From Bradyrhizobium guangzhouense (GTDB taxonomy: Bacteria; Pseudomonadota; Alphaproteobacteria; Rhizobiales; Xanthobacteraceae): a stretch of 64,000 bases of DNA. Below, piece after piece: positions 25,198 to 33,375 of the stretch. The translations under genes and the position numbers were made by a program. Position 1 is the first letter of the stretch; each line of letters begins with the position of its first letter. A model generated the notes under the pieces. It saw nothing but the letters and a program-made list of their open reading frames with translations, searched no databases and was not told the origin of the DNA. The stretch spans positions 3,162,001 to 3,226,000 of the forward strand of contig NZ_CP030053.1 of the NCBI RefSeq assembly GCF_004114955.1, in the 5' to 3' direction.

Positions 25198-26487
25198 TCA
25201 CTCTTGCGCCTTCTCCGGCCCGTCATATGCAATACCGCGGATCACGGCCGCATCGCCGAACTTCTTGCGCAGACTGTCAACCGCGCGTTCGGCGTGGGCG
25301 GCGCGGCGGTCGAGCATGTCGGTATCGTCGGCGGGGGAGCCGTCGCGGAGCGCGCTGACGCCGGCGCCCATCAGGCGGAAGGCGGTGCCGTCGATCTCCT
25401 TCGCCAGCATCTCGCGGCAGATCGAGAAGATCTTGGCGGCAAGCTGCGTCGGGGCGGCAATCGACTGAGAGCGCGTGCGCTGACGAAAATCGGCGGTCTT
25501 GAGCTTCAGTGTGACGGTCGAGCCGGCCAGCTCGCTGCTCTTGAGCCGCGACGACGTCTTCTCGCACAGCCGCCACAGGATCTTCTCCAGCGAGGCGAAA
25601 TCGCGGATGTCGGTCTCGAACGTCGTCTCGCTGGAAATCGTCTTGGCGCCGCGATCCGCCTCGACGCGGCGATCGTCGATGCCGCGTGCGAGCCGCCATA
25701 GCCGGCGCCCCTCGCTCGGAAATTGCCGCATCAACTCGATCTCGTCGGCCTTTTGCAGGTCGGCGATGATGCGGAAGCCGCGCTGCATGAGACGTTCTTG
25801 CGTTGCGGGGCCAACGCCGAAGATGAAGCCGACCGGCTTTTCCGCCAGCATTGTACGCGCTTCCTCCTGATCGAGCGCGGCAAAGCCGCGCGGCTTGTCG
25901 AGGTCGGATGCGATCTTGGCCAAAAACTTGTTGCAGGAGAGGCCGACCGAGACTGATATGCCGACGTCGCGCTCGACCTCACGGGCAAAGCGCGCCAGCA
26001 CTTTTGCGGGCATCATGCCGTGCACGCGCTCGGTGCCGGAGAGATCGAGAAAGGCCTCGTCGATCGACAGCGGCTCGACCAGCGGCGTCAGCGCCTGCAT
26101 GGCCTGGCGCACCTCGCGTCCGACCCGAACATACTTCGCCATGTCAGGCGGAATCACGGTCGCATGGGGACAGGCTTCCAACGCCTTGAACATCGGCATG
26201 GCCGAGCGGACGCCATAGGTGCGCGCGATGTAGCAGGCGGCCGAGACCACGCCGCGTTTTCCCCCGCCGATGATGACGGGCTTGTCGGCGATGTCAGGAT
26301 TGTCGCGCTTCTCGACCGTCGCATAGAAGGCGTCACAATCGACATGGGCGATGGTGAGCCCTGCGAGCGCGCGGTGACGGACCAGGCGAGGGGAGCCGCA
26401 GGCGGAACAGCGACGCACGCCAAAATCCAGATCGGCCAGACAATCCCGGCAGAAGCAGCGGGGCCCGGCCGCATCAGGGGCGGTCAC
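25198..26487 (-). CDS. dinB: DNA polymerase IV (Y-family translesion polymerase)
   Basis: Error-prone polymerase of 429 residues. A zinc-ribbon-like N-terminal extension (CFCRDCLADLDFGVRRCSACG, residues 11-31) precedes the palm. Catalytic acidics are D50 and D52 (HVDCDAFYA) and D143-E144 (SIDEAFLD); the little-finger domain follows in the C-terminal third. No beta-clamp box is obvious in the last residues, which end GIAYDGPEKAQE. Its start overlaps the upstream DUF3572 stop by 4 bases (ATGA), so the two are translationally coupled. The N-terminal ribbon is common in alphaproteobacterial DinB. Confidence 0.93.
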   Translation of the reverse strand: MTAPDAAGPRCFCRDCLADLDFGVRRCSACGSPRLVRHRALAGLTIAHVDCDAFYATVEKRDNPDIADKPVIIGGGKRGVVSAACYIARTYGVRSAMPMFKALEACPHATVIPPDMAKYVRVGREVRQAMQALTPLVEPLSIDEAFLDLSGTERVHGMMPAKVLARFAREVERDVGISVSVGLSCNKFLAKIASDLDKPRGFAALDQEEARTMLAEKPVGFIFGVGPATQERLMQRGFRIIADLQKADEIELMRQFPSEGRRLWRLARGIDDRRVEADRGAKTISSETTFETDIRDFASLEKILWRLCEKTSSRLKSSELAGSTVTLKLKTADFRQRTRSQSIAAPTQLAAKIFSICREMLAKEIDGTAFRLMGAGVSALRDGSPADDTDMLDRRAAHAERAVDSLRKKFGDAAVIRGIAYDGPEKAQE

Positions 26488-26795
26488 GGCACGTCGCGCT
26501 CCCAGGTCCGGTCGCCGAGCGCATCGCCCAGCACCTGCCGCGCTGCGGCAACATTGGTCGGATGCAGTTCCGAAGCCTTGGCAAAGGCCTTCACGGTGTC
26601 GTCATCGCGCAGCACGAAATCGAGCACGCTGAGCAGGAAATTCGGATCCGAGGCGGCGTTCCGCAGGGTCTCCGGACCGACCCCTGTCTCGGCCAGAAAC
26701 AGGCCCAGCCTTTCGGGCTCGCCGGCGACGAAGGACAGCGCCTGAATCGCAACGATTTCAGCGACTTCGCGGGGGTTGTGAACAGGCTTTTTCAC
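26484..26795 (-). CDS. DUF3572 family protein
   Basis: A small helical protein of 103 residues from a GTG at 26795. The core AEIVAIQALSFVAGEPERLGLFLAETG is the DUF3572 signature, and the length fits the family only with this start; the frame otherwise runs 38 codons further with poor composition. It is coupled to dinB by a 4-base overlap, an arrangement shared by many Rhizobiales, hinting at a role near translesion synthesis. No activity is known. Confidence 0.8.
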   Translation of the reverse strand: MKKPVHNPREVAEIVAIQALSFVAGEPERLGLFLAETGVGPETLRNAASDPNFLLSVLDFVLRDDDTVKAFAKASELHPTNVAAARQVLGDALGDRTWERDVP

Positions 26796-27045
26796 GGGCC
26801 CGGTTTGCCTTTCCGTTAACTTTCGGTGTCTACTTTGGACTATGCCCGAGTCTGCGGACTGAGTCTCGGGCCTGAGTCTCGCTGGCCCAGACAAGCAACT
26901 GGAAACCACATCGCAGAAAGTGGCCCCTCAGGTTTAACGAAACTCAAGCGAATCTGAGGCTAGTTTGAATCCAGTTTTCGAAGCGCCGGAAAGCGGCGCC
27001 TGAGGCGTCACATGCATCGGTCTTGCGACCAAACAGGAGGGCGGG
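26796..27045. promoter_or_regulatory. Divergent promoter region, DUF3572-dinB / divK-pleD
   Basis: A 250-base gap. TTAAC half-sites occur near 26816 and 26934, but neither forms a full TTAA-N7-TTAA CtrA box. No other clear motif was found. Confidence 0.35.
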
Positions 27046-27411
27046 ATGGCTAAGACCGTCCTGATCGTGGAAGACAACGAGCTCAACATGAAGCTCTTCC
27101 GCGACCTGTTGGAGGCGCACGGCTACCAGACATCAGGCACCAGCAACGGCTACGAGGCACTCGACCTCGTGCGCAAGATGCGGCCCGACCTCGTGCTGAT
27201 GGATATCCAATTGCCGCAGGTCTCCGGCCTCGAGGTGACGCGCTGGATCAAGGACGATCCGGAGCTGCGCGCCATTCCCGTCGTCGCGGTCACGGCTTTC
27301 GCGATGAAGGGCGACGAAGAGCGCATCCGCGAGGGCGGTTGCGAGGCCTATTTGTCCAAGCCGATCTCGGTCGGCAAATTCATTGAGACGGTCCGGCGTT
27401 TTATCGGATAG
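27046..27411 (+). CDS. divK: Single-domain response regulator DivK
   Basis: Cell-cycle and polarity receiver (121 residues) acting with DivJ, PleC and DivL to control CtrA. It is a lone receiver: acidic pair in IVEDNELN, phosphoacceptor D53 in VLMDIQLP, Thr in VAVTAFAM, and Lys in YLSKPIS. GGAGGG precedes the ATG. Sequence and adjacency to pleD (14 bases downstream) are the standard Rhizobiales arrangement. Confidence 0.95.
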   Translation: MAKTVLIVEDNELNMKLFRDLLEAHGYQTSGTSNGYEALDLVRKMRPDLVLMDIQLPQVSGLEVTRWIKDDPELRAIPVVAVTAFAMKGDEERIREGGCEAYLSKPISVGKFIETVRRFIG

Positions 27412-27425
27412 GAAGTGAGTTCACA

Positions 27426-28799
27426 GTGTCCGCGCGTATCCTTGTCGTCGATGACGTTCCCGCCAACGTCAAGCTGCTGGAGGCCCGTCTCTCGGCCGAA
27501 TATTTCGACGTGATGACCGCCTCGAACGGCACCGAGGCGCTGGCGCTGGCGCGGCGCGCCGAATGCGACATCATCCTGCTCGACGTGATGATGCCCGACA
27601 TGGACGGCTTCGAGGTCTGCCGCCGCCTCAAGACCGATCCGGCCACGCACCACATTCCCGTGGTGATGGTTACCGCGCTCGACAGCCCCGCCGACCGCAA
27701 TCGCGGCCTTGAAGCGGGCGCCGACGACTTTCTCACAAAGCCGGTCTCCGACGTCGTGCTGATCGCGCGCGTGCGCTCGCTGACGCGGCTGAAGATGATG
27801 ACCGACGAGCTGCGCATGCGCGCCATCACCTCGCTCGAGATCGGCATGCAGGCGCCCGAGCGCAGCGCCGTGGCCGACACCGGCAAGGGCGGCCGCATCC
27901 TCCTGGTCGACGACCGCGAGTCCTCCTATGAACGGCTGGCGACGATCCTTGCCGCCGAGCACACCGTCGACGTCGAGCCCAATCCGACCGAAGCGCTGTT
28001 CCATGCGGCCGAGGGCAATTACGACCTGCTGATCGTCTCGCTCGACCTGAACAATTTCGACGGCCTCAGGCTCTGCAGCCAGGCCCGTTCGCTGGAGCGC
28101 ACCCGCCACGTGCCGATCCTGGCGATCGCGGAAGCTGAGAATTCCACGCGCCTGCTTCGTGGCCTCGAGATCGGCGTCAACGATTATCTGCTGCGCCCGA
28201 TCGACAAGACCGAGCTCTTGGCGCGCGCCCGCACGCAAATCCGCCGCCGCCGCTACACCGATCATTTGCGCGACAATGTGCAGAATTCGATCGAGATGGC
28301 GATCACGGACGCGCTCACCGGCCTGCACAATCGCCGCTACATGGAGAGCCATCTGGCAACGCTCGCCGAGCAGGCCTCCACGCGCGGCAAGCCGCTGGCG
28401 CTGATGATTCTTGACATCGACTATTTCAAGTCGATCAACGACAATTTCGGCCATGACGGCGGCGACGACGTGCTGCGCGAATTCGCGGTCCGCGTGCGCA
28501 AGTCGATCCGCGGCATTGATCTCGCCTGCCGCTACGGCGGCGAGGAGTTCGTCATCGTGATGCCGGAAACCGATCTGCACGTCGCCGGCATGGTCGCCGA
28601 GCGCCTGCGCCGCTCGATTGCCGGCGAGCCCTTCGCGGTCCACAAGGGCACCAAGCGCGTCGAGGTGACGATCTCGATCGGGCTGACCACGCTGGAGCAG
28701 AAGGGCGAGGCGGTCGCCGACGTCCTCAAGCGCGCCGACACGGCGCTCTACCGCGCCAAGCACGACGGGCGCAATCGGGTGGTGTCGCAGGCGGCGTGA
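27426..28799 (+). CDS. pleD: Response regulator/diguanylate cyclase PleD
   Basis: Makes cyclic di-GMP on phosphorylation, driving polar development. Domain order in 457 residues: receiver 1 (1-120, D53 in LLDVMMP), receiver-like adaptor (about 155-275, where the usual KP motif reads RP in YLLRPID), and GGDEF (about 295-455). The active site is GGEEF at 371-375, with the RxxD inhibitory I-site (R362-D365) exactly five residues before it, so product inhibition is expected. The start is a GTG preceded by GGAAG. It is co-transcribed with divK. Confidence 0.96.
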   Translation: MSARILVVDDVPANVKLLEARLSAEYFDVMTASNGTEALALARRAECDIILLDVMMPDMDGFEVCRRLKTDPATHHIPVVMVTALDSPADRNRGLEAGADDFLTKPVSDVVLIARVRSLTRLKMMTDELRMRAITSLEIGMQAPERSAVADTGKGGRILLVDDRESSYERLATILAAEHTVDVEPNPTEALFHAAEGNYDLLIVSLDLNNFDGLRLCSQARSLERTRHVPILAIAEAENSTRLLRGLEIGVNDYLLRPIDKTELLARARTQIRRRRYTDHLRDNVQNSIEMAITDALTGLHNRRYMESHLATLAEQASTRGKPLALMILDIDYFKSINDNFGHDGGDDVLREFAVRVRKSIRGIDLACRYGGEEFVIVMPETDLHVAGMVAERLRRSIAGEPFAVHKGTKRVEVTISIGLTTLEQKGEAVADVLKRADTALYRAKHDGRNRVVSQAA

Positions 28800-28835
28800 T
28801 CGTTGTGTGCGGTCGCTAGCGCCGCAAACTCCGCT

Positions 28836-28937
28836 GTCATTCCCCGCGAAGGCGGGGAATCCAGTACGCCGCGGCTTCTCGGTTCAATCACAACTGCCTC
28901 TGGAATACTGGATCACCCGCTTTCGCGGGTGATGACA
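28836..28937. repeat. Intergenic palindromic element, family B (copy 1)
   Basis: Starts GTCATTCCCCGCGAAGG and ends in GTGATGACA, with arms complementary in part. Its first 40 bases are identical to the copy at 42476. It lies between converging pleD and the TetR gene. Confidence 0.88.
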
Positions 28938-28956
28938 CCGAGAGGCGCGGCGACAG

Positions 28957-29568
28957 TTATGATTGTGGCGTGCGCTTGCCTTTCGCAAGCGCAGGCTTCA
29001 CCGCCTCACCCCCCATATCCACGCCCGCATTCCGCAGCAGCACCTTCGCGGCTTCCTTCGCCGCACGGGCCATCGCGGGGTCATCGCGCACCAGATCCTG
29101 CGCGATCGAGCCATCGACCAGCAGCACGAGCTGCGTTGCGAGTGCATCGGCATCCGCAACACCGAGCTCGGTCAGGCGCTCGCGAAACCAGAGGCGGCGG
29201 CTTTCCTTGAAGGCGATGGCGATCTTCTTGACGGCGCGGTCGGTGGGGCCGAGCTCGGCGACCGCATTCACGAATGGGCAGCCGCGAAAATCCTTGGCCG
29301 CAAAGCGCCGCTCCAGCGAATCGAAGGTGCCGAGAATCTGCTCGGCCGGCGGCTTGTCGGAGGGACGGGCGTGCACGAAGCGGCGTTCCAGATAGGCCGC
29401 GATCAGCGCATCCTTGGACGGGAAGTGGTTGTAGAGCGTGCGCTTGGAGATGCCGATCTCGGCTGCGATGGTGTCGACGCCGATGGCGCGAATGCCTTGC
29501 AGATAGAACAGCTTGTCGGCGGTCTCGAGGATCCGTTCCTTCATGTCGGATTTTTCGGCGGACGGCAT
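28957..29568 (-). CDS. TetR family transcriptional regulator
   Basis: A 203-residue repressor. The N-terminal helix-turn-helix (about 10-58: ILETADKLFYLQGIRAIGVDTIAAEIGISKRTLYNHF) is diagnostic; the ligand-binding C-terminal domain is not specific enough to name an inducer. It is divergent from an MFS transporter, with two near-identical palindromes between them, one overlapping its own start codon. That layout is typical of an autoregulated efflux or uptake repressor. Confidence 0.92.
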   Translation of the reverse strand: MPSAEKSDMKERILETADKLFYLQGIRAIGVDTIAAEIGISKRTLYNHFPSKDALIAAYLERRFVHARPSDKPPAEQILGTFDSLERRFAAKDFRGCPFVNAVAELGPTDRAVKKIAIAFKESRRLWFRERLTELGVADADALATQLVLLVDGSIAQDLVRDDPAMARAAKEAAKVLLRNAGVDMGGEAVKPALAKGKRTPQS

Positions 29569-29585
29569 AACACAGACCTGTGTAA
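29568..29585. promoter_or_regulatory. TetR operator 1 (overlaps repressor start codon)
   Basis: TAACACAGACCTGTGTAA is an 18-bp palindrome with one mismatched pair. Its core is the same as operator 2. It covers the first base of the TetR ATG, so binding would block autologous expression. Confidence 0.75.
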
Positions 29586-29593
29586 CAAGCGCC

Positions 29594-29617
29594 TTGACAG
29601 CGCCGGCCTCTTATAGA
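29594..29617 (+). promoter_or_regulatory. Possible promoter elements for the MFS gene
   Basis: TTGACA at 29594-29599 is a consensus -35. TATAGA at 29612-29617 is only 12 bases further, too close to be the matching -10, so the exact promoter is unsettled. It lies between the two operators. Confidence 0.3.
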
Positions 29618-29620
29618 CTA

Positions 29621-29640
29621 GTTACACAGGTCTGTGTAAC
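29621..29640. promoter_or_regulatory. TetR operator 2
   Basis: GTTACACAGGTCTGTGTAAC is a perfect 20-bp palindrome, centred 54 bases from operator 1. It lies upstream of the MFS gene, downstream of the -35-like TTGACA. Confidence 0.82.
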
Positions 29641-29698
29641 CGAAATCAGCTGACATTGCAGATGCCGGCGCGCACCGCGCCCATGAGGGAGAACAAGA

Positions 29699-30937
29699 AT
29701 GCCCCTGTTGCAGGTCCTGCGTCCGACATTGCCGATCCTGATCGGCGCCTCGATCATGCTGACGCTGAGCATGGGGCTGCGGCAGTCGCTCGGCATCTTC
29801 ATGCAGCCGCTGACCCACGACATCCACCTCTCGGTGTCGGATTTCACGCTGGCGCTCGCCGTGCAGAACCTCGCCTGGGGCTTCCTGCAGCCGCTCGCAG
29901 GCGCCATGACGGTGCGCTTCGGCTTCCGTCCGATCATGATCGCAGGTGCGCTGATGTACATCGTCGGCCTCATCCTGATGGCAACCGCGAACGGGCTCGT
30001 CAGCATCATGATCGGCGCCGGCGTGTTGATCGGCACCTCGCTGGCCTGCACGGCTGCGGCAATCGCGATGTCGGTCGCGGCGCGCGCGGTGCCCGCAACG
30101 GTGCGCTCGACCGTGCTCGGCATCGTCTCGGGCGCCGGCTCGCTCGGCGCTCTGCTGTCGGCGCCGCTCGGGCAGATGCTCAACGAGGGCTTCGGCTGGC
30201 GCATCGGCCTTGCCGGATTCGTCGTCATGTCGGTGCTGATGATCCCCGCCGCGTGGTATGCAGGGCGCGTCGACGCCATTCCGCTGCCGAAGCCGGCCGC
30301 CGACGACATCGGCGATGCCACGGCCGCGTCCGTCGCGAAGTCAGCGTTCGGCAATGCCTCTTTCGTCGTGATGACCTGCGCCTATCTCGTCTGCGGCATG
30401 CAGCTGGTGTTTCTCACGACGCATCTGCCGTCTTATCCTGCGATCTGCGGCCTCGATCCGATGCTCAGTGCGAAGACGCTCGGCATGATCGGCGGCTTCA
30501 ATGTGCTGGGCTCGCTGTTCTTCGGCTGGGCCGGCCAGCGCTGGAACAAGCTCGCGCTGCTGGGCGCGATCTACATCCTGCGTTCGCTCGCGCTCGCCTG
30601 GTATTTCATGCTGCCGGCGACGCCGTTCTCGACGCTGCTGTTCGGCGCCATCATGGGCTTCCTGTGGATGGGCGTCGGCCCGCTGGTCGCCGGCGCCGTC
30701 GCCGAGATGTTTGGCCTGCGCTGGCAGGCCATGATCCAGGGCCTCGCCTTCATGAGCCACCAGATCGGCAGCTTCCTCGGCGCCTACGGAGGAGGGCTGA
30801 TCTACGACGCACTTGGCTCGTACACTATGGCCTGGCGCATCGGCGTCGCACTTGGTCTCGCCGGTGGTGTCATCCAGGTTGCGTTCGCGCTGATCAGGCC
30901 GTCGCAGCCGCCGGCACCGGTGCTGCGGACGGCGTAG
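29699..30937 (+). CDS. MFS transporter under TetR control
   Basis: Inner-membrane permease of 412 residues with about 12 helices. FGFRPIMIAGALMYIVGLIL carries the loop 2-3 motif A of the superfamily, and GMIGGFNVLGSLFFGWAGQRW is its counterpart in the second half. The divergent TetR repressor and its operators indicate induction by a small ligand, but direction and substrate are not shown. Its 3' end overlaps the convergent TPR gene by 44 bases with no terminator between. Confidence 0.88.
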   Translation: MPLLQVLRPTLPILIGASIMLTLSMGLRQSLGIFMQPLTHDIHLSVSDFTLALAVQNLAWGFLQPLAGAMTVRFGFRPIMIAGALMYIVGLILMATANGLVSIMIGAGVLIGTSLACTAAAIAMSVAARAVPATVRSTVLGIVSGAGSLGALLSAPLGQMLNEGFGWRIGLAGFVVMSVLMIPAAWYAGRVDAIPLPKPAADDIGDATAASVAKSAFGNASFVVMTCAYLVCGMQLVFLTTHLPSYPAICGLDPMLSAKTLGMIGGFNVLGSLFFGWAGQRWNKLALLGAIYILRSLALAWYFMLPATPFSTLLFGAIMGFLWMGVGPLVAGAVAEMFGLRWQAMIQGLAFMSHQIGSFLGAYGGGLIYDALGSYTMAWRIGVALGLAGGVIQVAFALIRPSQPPAPVLRTA

Positions 30938-32768
30938 GCGAGGGCTCGACCAGCCTTGACCGCCGTGCCGAGAGCTGTCCCTCGAGCGCGACACGAACTT
31001 CGTCCACGACGCTCGCCCAGTCGCCGCGCGTGGTTTGCCGGAACAACCGCATCGATCGGTACCACGGGCTGTCATCGCGCTCGAGCAGCCAGCGCCAATC
31101 GGGGTTGAAGGGCACCAGCGTCCAGATCGGCGCTCGAAGCGCGCCGGCGAGGTGGGCGACGCTGGTGTCGACTGAGATCACCAGATCGAGACAGGAGATC
31201 AGTGCTGCCGTTTCGCTGAAGTCGGTTAGATGTTGCGTCAGATCGACGATGTCATGGTGATCGGCAAGGAAGGCGCGGTCCTGATCCCGGACGCCTTTTT
31301 GCAAGGAGACGAACTGGACGTCGCAATCCAGCAGCGGCGCGAGTGTGCGCAGGGGCATCGACCGGTTGTGGTCGTTCTTGTGATCGGGGTTGCCCGCCCA
31401 GACCAGACCGACACGGAAGCGATCGCGGGGACCAAGCCGGTCTTGCCACGTTTTGACGCGCGTTGCCGGCGGCGCGGGAATATAGCCTTGCGCGAGCGGG
31501 ATCGTATCGAGCCGCGTTGCGAAGGCCAGCGGTAGCGTCCCGAGAGGGCAGTGCAGGTCGAAGGCCGGCGTCGAGGAGCGGCCGATATACTGTTCGACGC
31601 CTTCGATGCCGCCTAGAAGCTGTTGGATCGGCGGCTCGACCTCCAGGATGACTCTGGCTCCGAGCGCGGCGACCATCGGCACATAGCGGGCGAACTGGAT
31701 CGCGTCGCCCAATCCCTCATCGGAGTGCAACAAAATGGTCTTGCCTTCGAGCGGCCGGTCGCCGCGCCACAGCGGTTGTGAAAAGCCGCGATCGACAAGG
31801 CCGACTGACGGCAATCGCCACCGCGCTTCGCGTGCGGCCCAGCCGCGCTCGAAATCGCCGGTGAGGAGCTGAAGCGTCGCCAGATAGAACAGCGTCTGCG
31901 CATCATCAGGGGCGGCCGCGAGCGATCTGTGCAGGGCCGCGAACGCCTCATCCAGCATTTGCAGATGCAGCAGTACCACCGCCTTGTTGTTGAGCACGGC
32001 ATGGAAATCCGGGCGAAGGGCCAGCGCCCGGTCGAAGCAGGCAAAGGCCTGCTCCAGCCGGCCAAAGCGCCAATGCAAGAGGCCGAGATTGTTGTGCGTC
32101 TCCGCAAGGCTCGGATCGAGCGCGATGGATCTTTCGTAATCGGCCTCTGCTTCGTCGAAGCGGTTGAGCGCGGAGAGACAAACGGCGCGCATCTGGTGCA
32201 GGGCCGCGGAGGCTCGGTTCAGCCTCTCGGCGATGTCAAAGCATTCCACCGCTTCCGCATGCCGGCCGAGCTCGAGCAGCAACATGCCGCAATTATGCGC
32301 GGCTTCCCAGTAATGCGGATTGAGCTTCAGCGCTTGCTGCAGGTGCCGTGCGGCTTCGTCCATGCGCCCGAGTTGCCAGAGCAGATCGCCGATGTGATTC
32401 CAGAGGCCGGCGTCATCAGGCTTGAGACTCAAGGCCCGGCTGTAATGCTGCCATGCGTCCTCGAGCCGGTCCTGCCGCTCGAGCACCGTGGCGAGACTGA
32501 GGAGATACTCAGCCTTCGGTGCCTGCTGGACGGCGCGTCCGATCCATTCCACGGCAGCGTCAGGCTGCTGGGCGTGAAAGCACAGCACGCCGAGGAGGTG
32601 GAGCGCATCAGAATGTTGCTCGTCGAGCGTCAGAGCCCGCTGGCAGCACAGCTCGGCCTCGGCGATGCGCCCCGATCGAAGATGCGCAAAGCCGGCCTGG
32701 CAGAGTGCGGCCGGCGAGGTTCTTCCGGATTGTCTGGCCGCGGTGGCCCGGCGCTCTCTGCGATTCAT
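30894..32768 (-). CDS. TPR protein with C-terminal glycosyltransferase (GT9/SPINDLY-like) domain
   Basis: A 624-residue protein. The first half (about 20-330) is a run of tetratricopeptide repeats (for example AEAELCCQRALTLDEQHSDALH and HNNLGLLHWRFGRLEQAF). The second half (about 350-600) resembles bacterial glycosyltransferase family 9 folds, with LLHSDEGLGDAIQFARYVP and the nucleotide-sugar site segment LVISVDTSVAHLAGALRAPIWTL. Such proteins are numerous in Bradyrhizobium; glycosylation of protein or polysaccharide is inferred only. I start it at 32768 (MNRRERRA). It overlaps the convergent MFS gene. Confidence 0.85.
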   Translation of the reverse strand: MNRRERRATAARQSGRTSPAALCQAGFAHLRSGRIAEAELCCQRALTLDEQHSDALHLLGVLCFHAQQPDAAVEWIGRAVQQAPKAEYLLSLATVLERQDRLEDAWQHYSRALSLKPDDAGLWNHIGDLLWQLGRMDEAARHLQQALKLNPHYWEAAHNCGMLLLELGRHAEAVECFDIAERLNRASAALHQMRAVCLSALNRFDEAEADYERSIALDPSLAETHNNLGLLHWRFGRLEQAFACFDRALALRPDFHAVLNNKAVVLLHLQMLDEAFAALHRSLAAAPDDAQTLFYLATLQLLTGDFERGWAAREARWRLPSVGLVDRGFSQPLWRGDRPLEGKTILLHSDEGLGDAIQFARYVPMVAALGARVILEVEPPIQQLLGGIEGVEQYIGRSSTPAFDLHCPLGTLPLAFATRLDTIPLAQGYIPAPPATRVKTWQDRLGPRDRFRVGLVWAGNPDHKNDHNRSMPLRTLAPLLDCDVQFVSLQKGVRDQDRAFLADHHDIVDLTQHLTDFSETAALISCLDLVISVDTSVAHLAGALRAPIWTLVPFNPDWRWLLERDDSPWYRSMRLFRQTTRGDWASVVDEVRVALEGQLSARRSRLVEPSPTPSAAPVPAAATA

Positions 32769-32875
32769 GGATGGTTGGAGCGGAGGAGTATCCACCCCGC
32801 CATGGACGGCAGCGAGGCTTCTCCTTCTAACCACGCCAGGATTTCGTGAGGCTGGCGGCTCGCGGCCATCACGCA

Positions 32876-33027
32876 GCTCTCGTGCCCCGGACGCAGCGCA
32901 GCGTCACTTCCACGGTGCGCTACTGAGCCGGGGCCCATGTATCAACGGGGCGCCGTGTCGCTTGCTGGGCCCCGGCTCTGCGCAGCAGCGCAAGGGCGCT
33001 GCAGCGCGTCCGGGACACGCGAGTGCC
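32876..33027. repeat. Intergenic palindromic element, family E
   Basis: Outer arms read CTCTCGTGCCCCGGACGC and GCGTCCGGGACACGCGAG, near-complementary. An inner perfect 12-bp pair is AGCCGGGGCCCA (32926-32937) with TGGGCCCCGGCT (32966-32977). The element can fold into a long branched hairpin. Confidence 0.82.
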
Positions 33028-33034
33028 CCAAACG

Positions 33035-33058
33035 AAAACGGGGCCCGCAAGGGCCCCG
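33035..33058 (-). terminator. Rho-independent terminator of rpmG
   Basis: Stem CGGGGCCC / GGGCCCCG with a 4-base loop, followed on the minus strand by TTTT. It lies about 25 bases past the rpmG stop. Confidence 0.88.
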
Positions 33059-33082
33059 CAAAACTGTTCGCTATCGCCGATC

Positions 33083-33250
33083 TTACTTGATCTTGGCTTC
33101 CTTGAACTCGACGTGCTTGCGCGCGACCGGATCGTACTTCTTCTTGACCAGCTTGTCGGTCATGGTGCGCGAATTCTTCTTGGCGACGTAGTAGAAGCCG
33201 GTGTCGGCCGAGGACACGAGCTTGACCTTGATGGTGACCGCTTTGGCCAT
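33083..33250 (-). CDS. rpmG: 50S ribosomal protein L33
   Basis: The 55-residue product ([22 protein letters not shown]... ending EFKEAKIK) is full-length L33 of the bacterial E-site region. The Cys motif of zinc-binding L33 forms is absent ([12 protein letters not shown]), so this is the zinc-independent (C-minus) type. It is a single-gene unit with its own terminator. It is too short to appear in many ORF lists. Confidence 0.97.
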   Translation of the reverse strand: MAKAVTIKVKLVSSADTGFYYVAKKNSRTMTDKLVKKKYDPVARKHVEFKEAKIK

Positions 33251-33375
33251 GTTCTGAACCTCAGAAAATCAGGGGAATCTGGAGCCGGCCAAACGGCCCG
33301 CGTTGGCCGGCAACCTAGCCAGAAACCGGGGGAAGTCAAGGATTTAGGGCCGCAAAACCACTCAAATCGGGCCCA

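Noticed and set aside
25198..26795. imuA-imuB-dnaE2 type mutagenesis cassette
   Set aside because: Only dinB and DUF3572 are present; no ImuA, ImuB or DnaE2 features follow.
26816..26945. TTAA half-sites suggesting CtrA control of divK
   Set aside because: Neither half-site has a partner at the required 7-base spacing.
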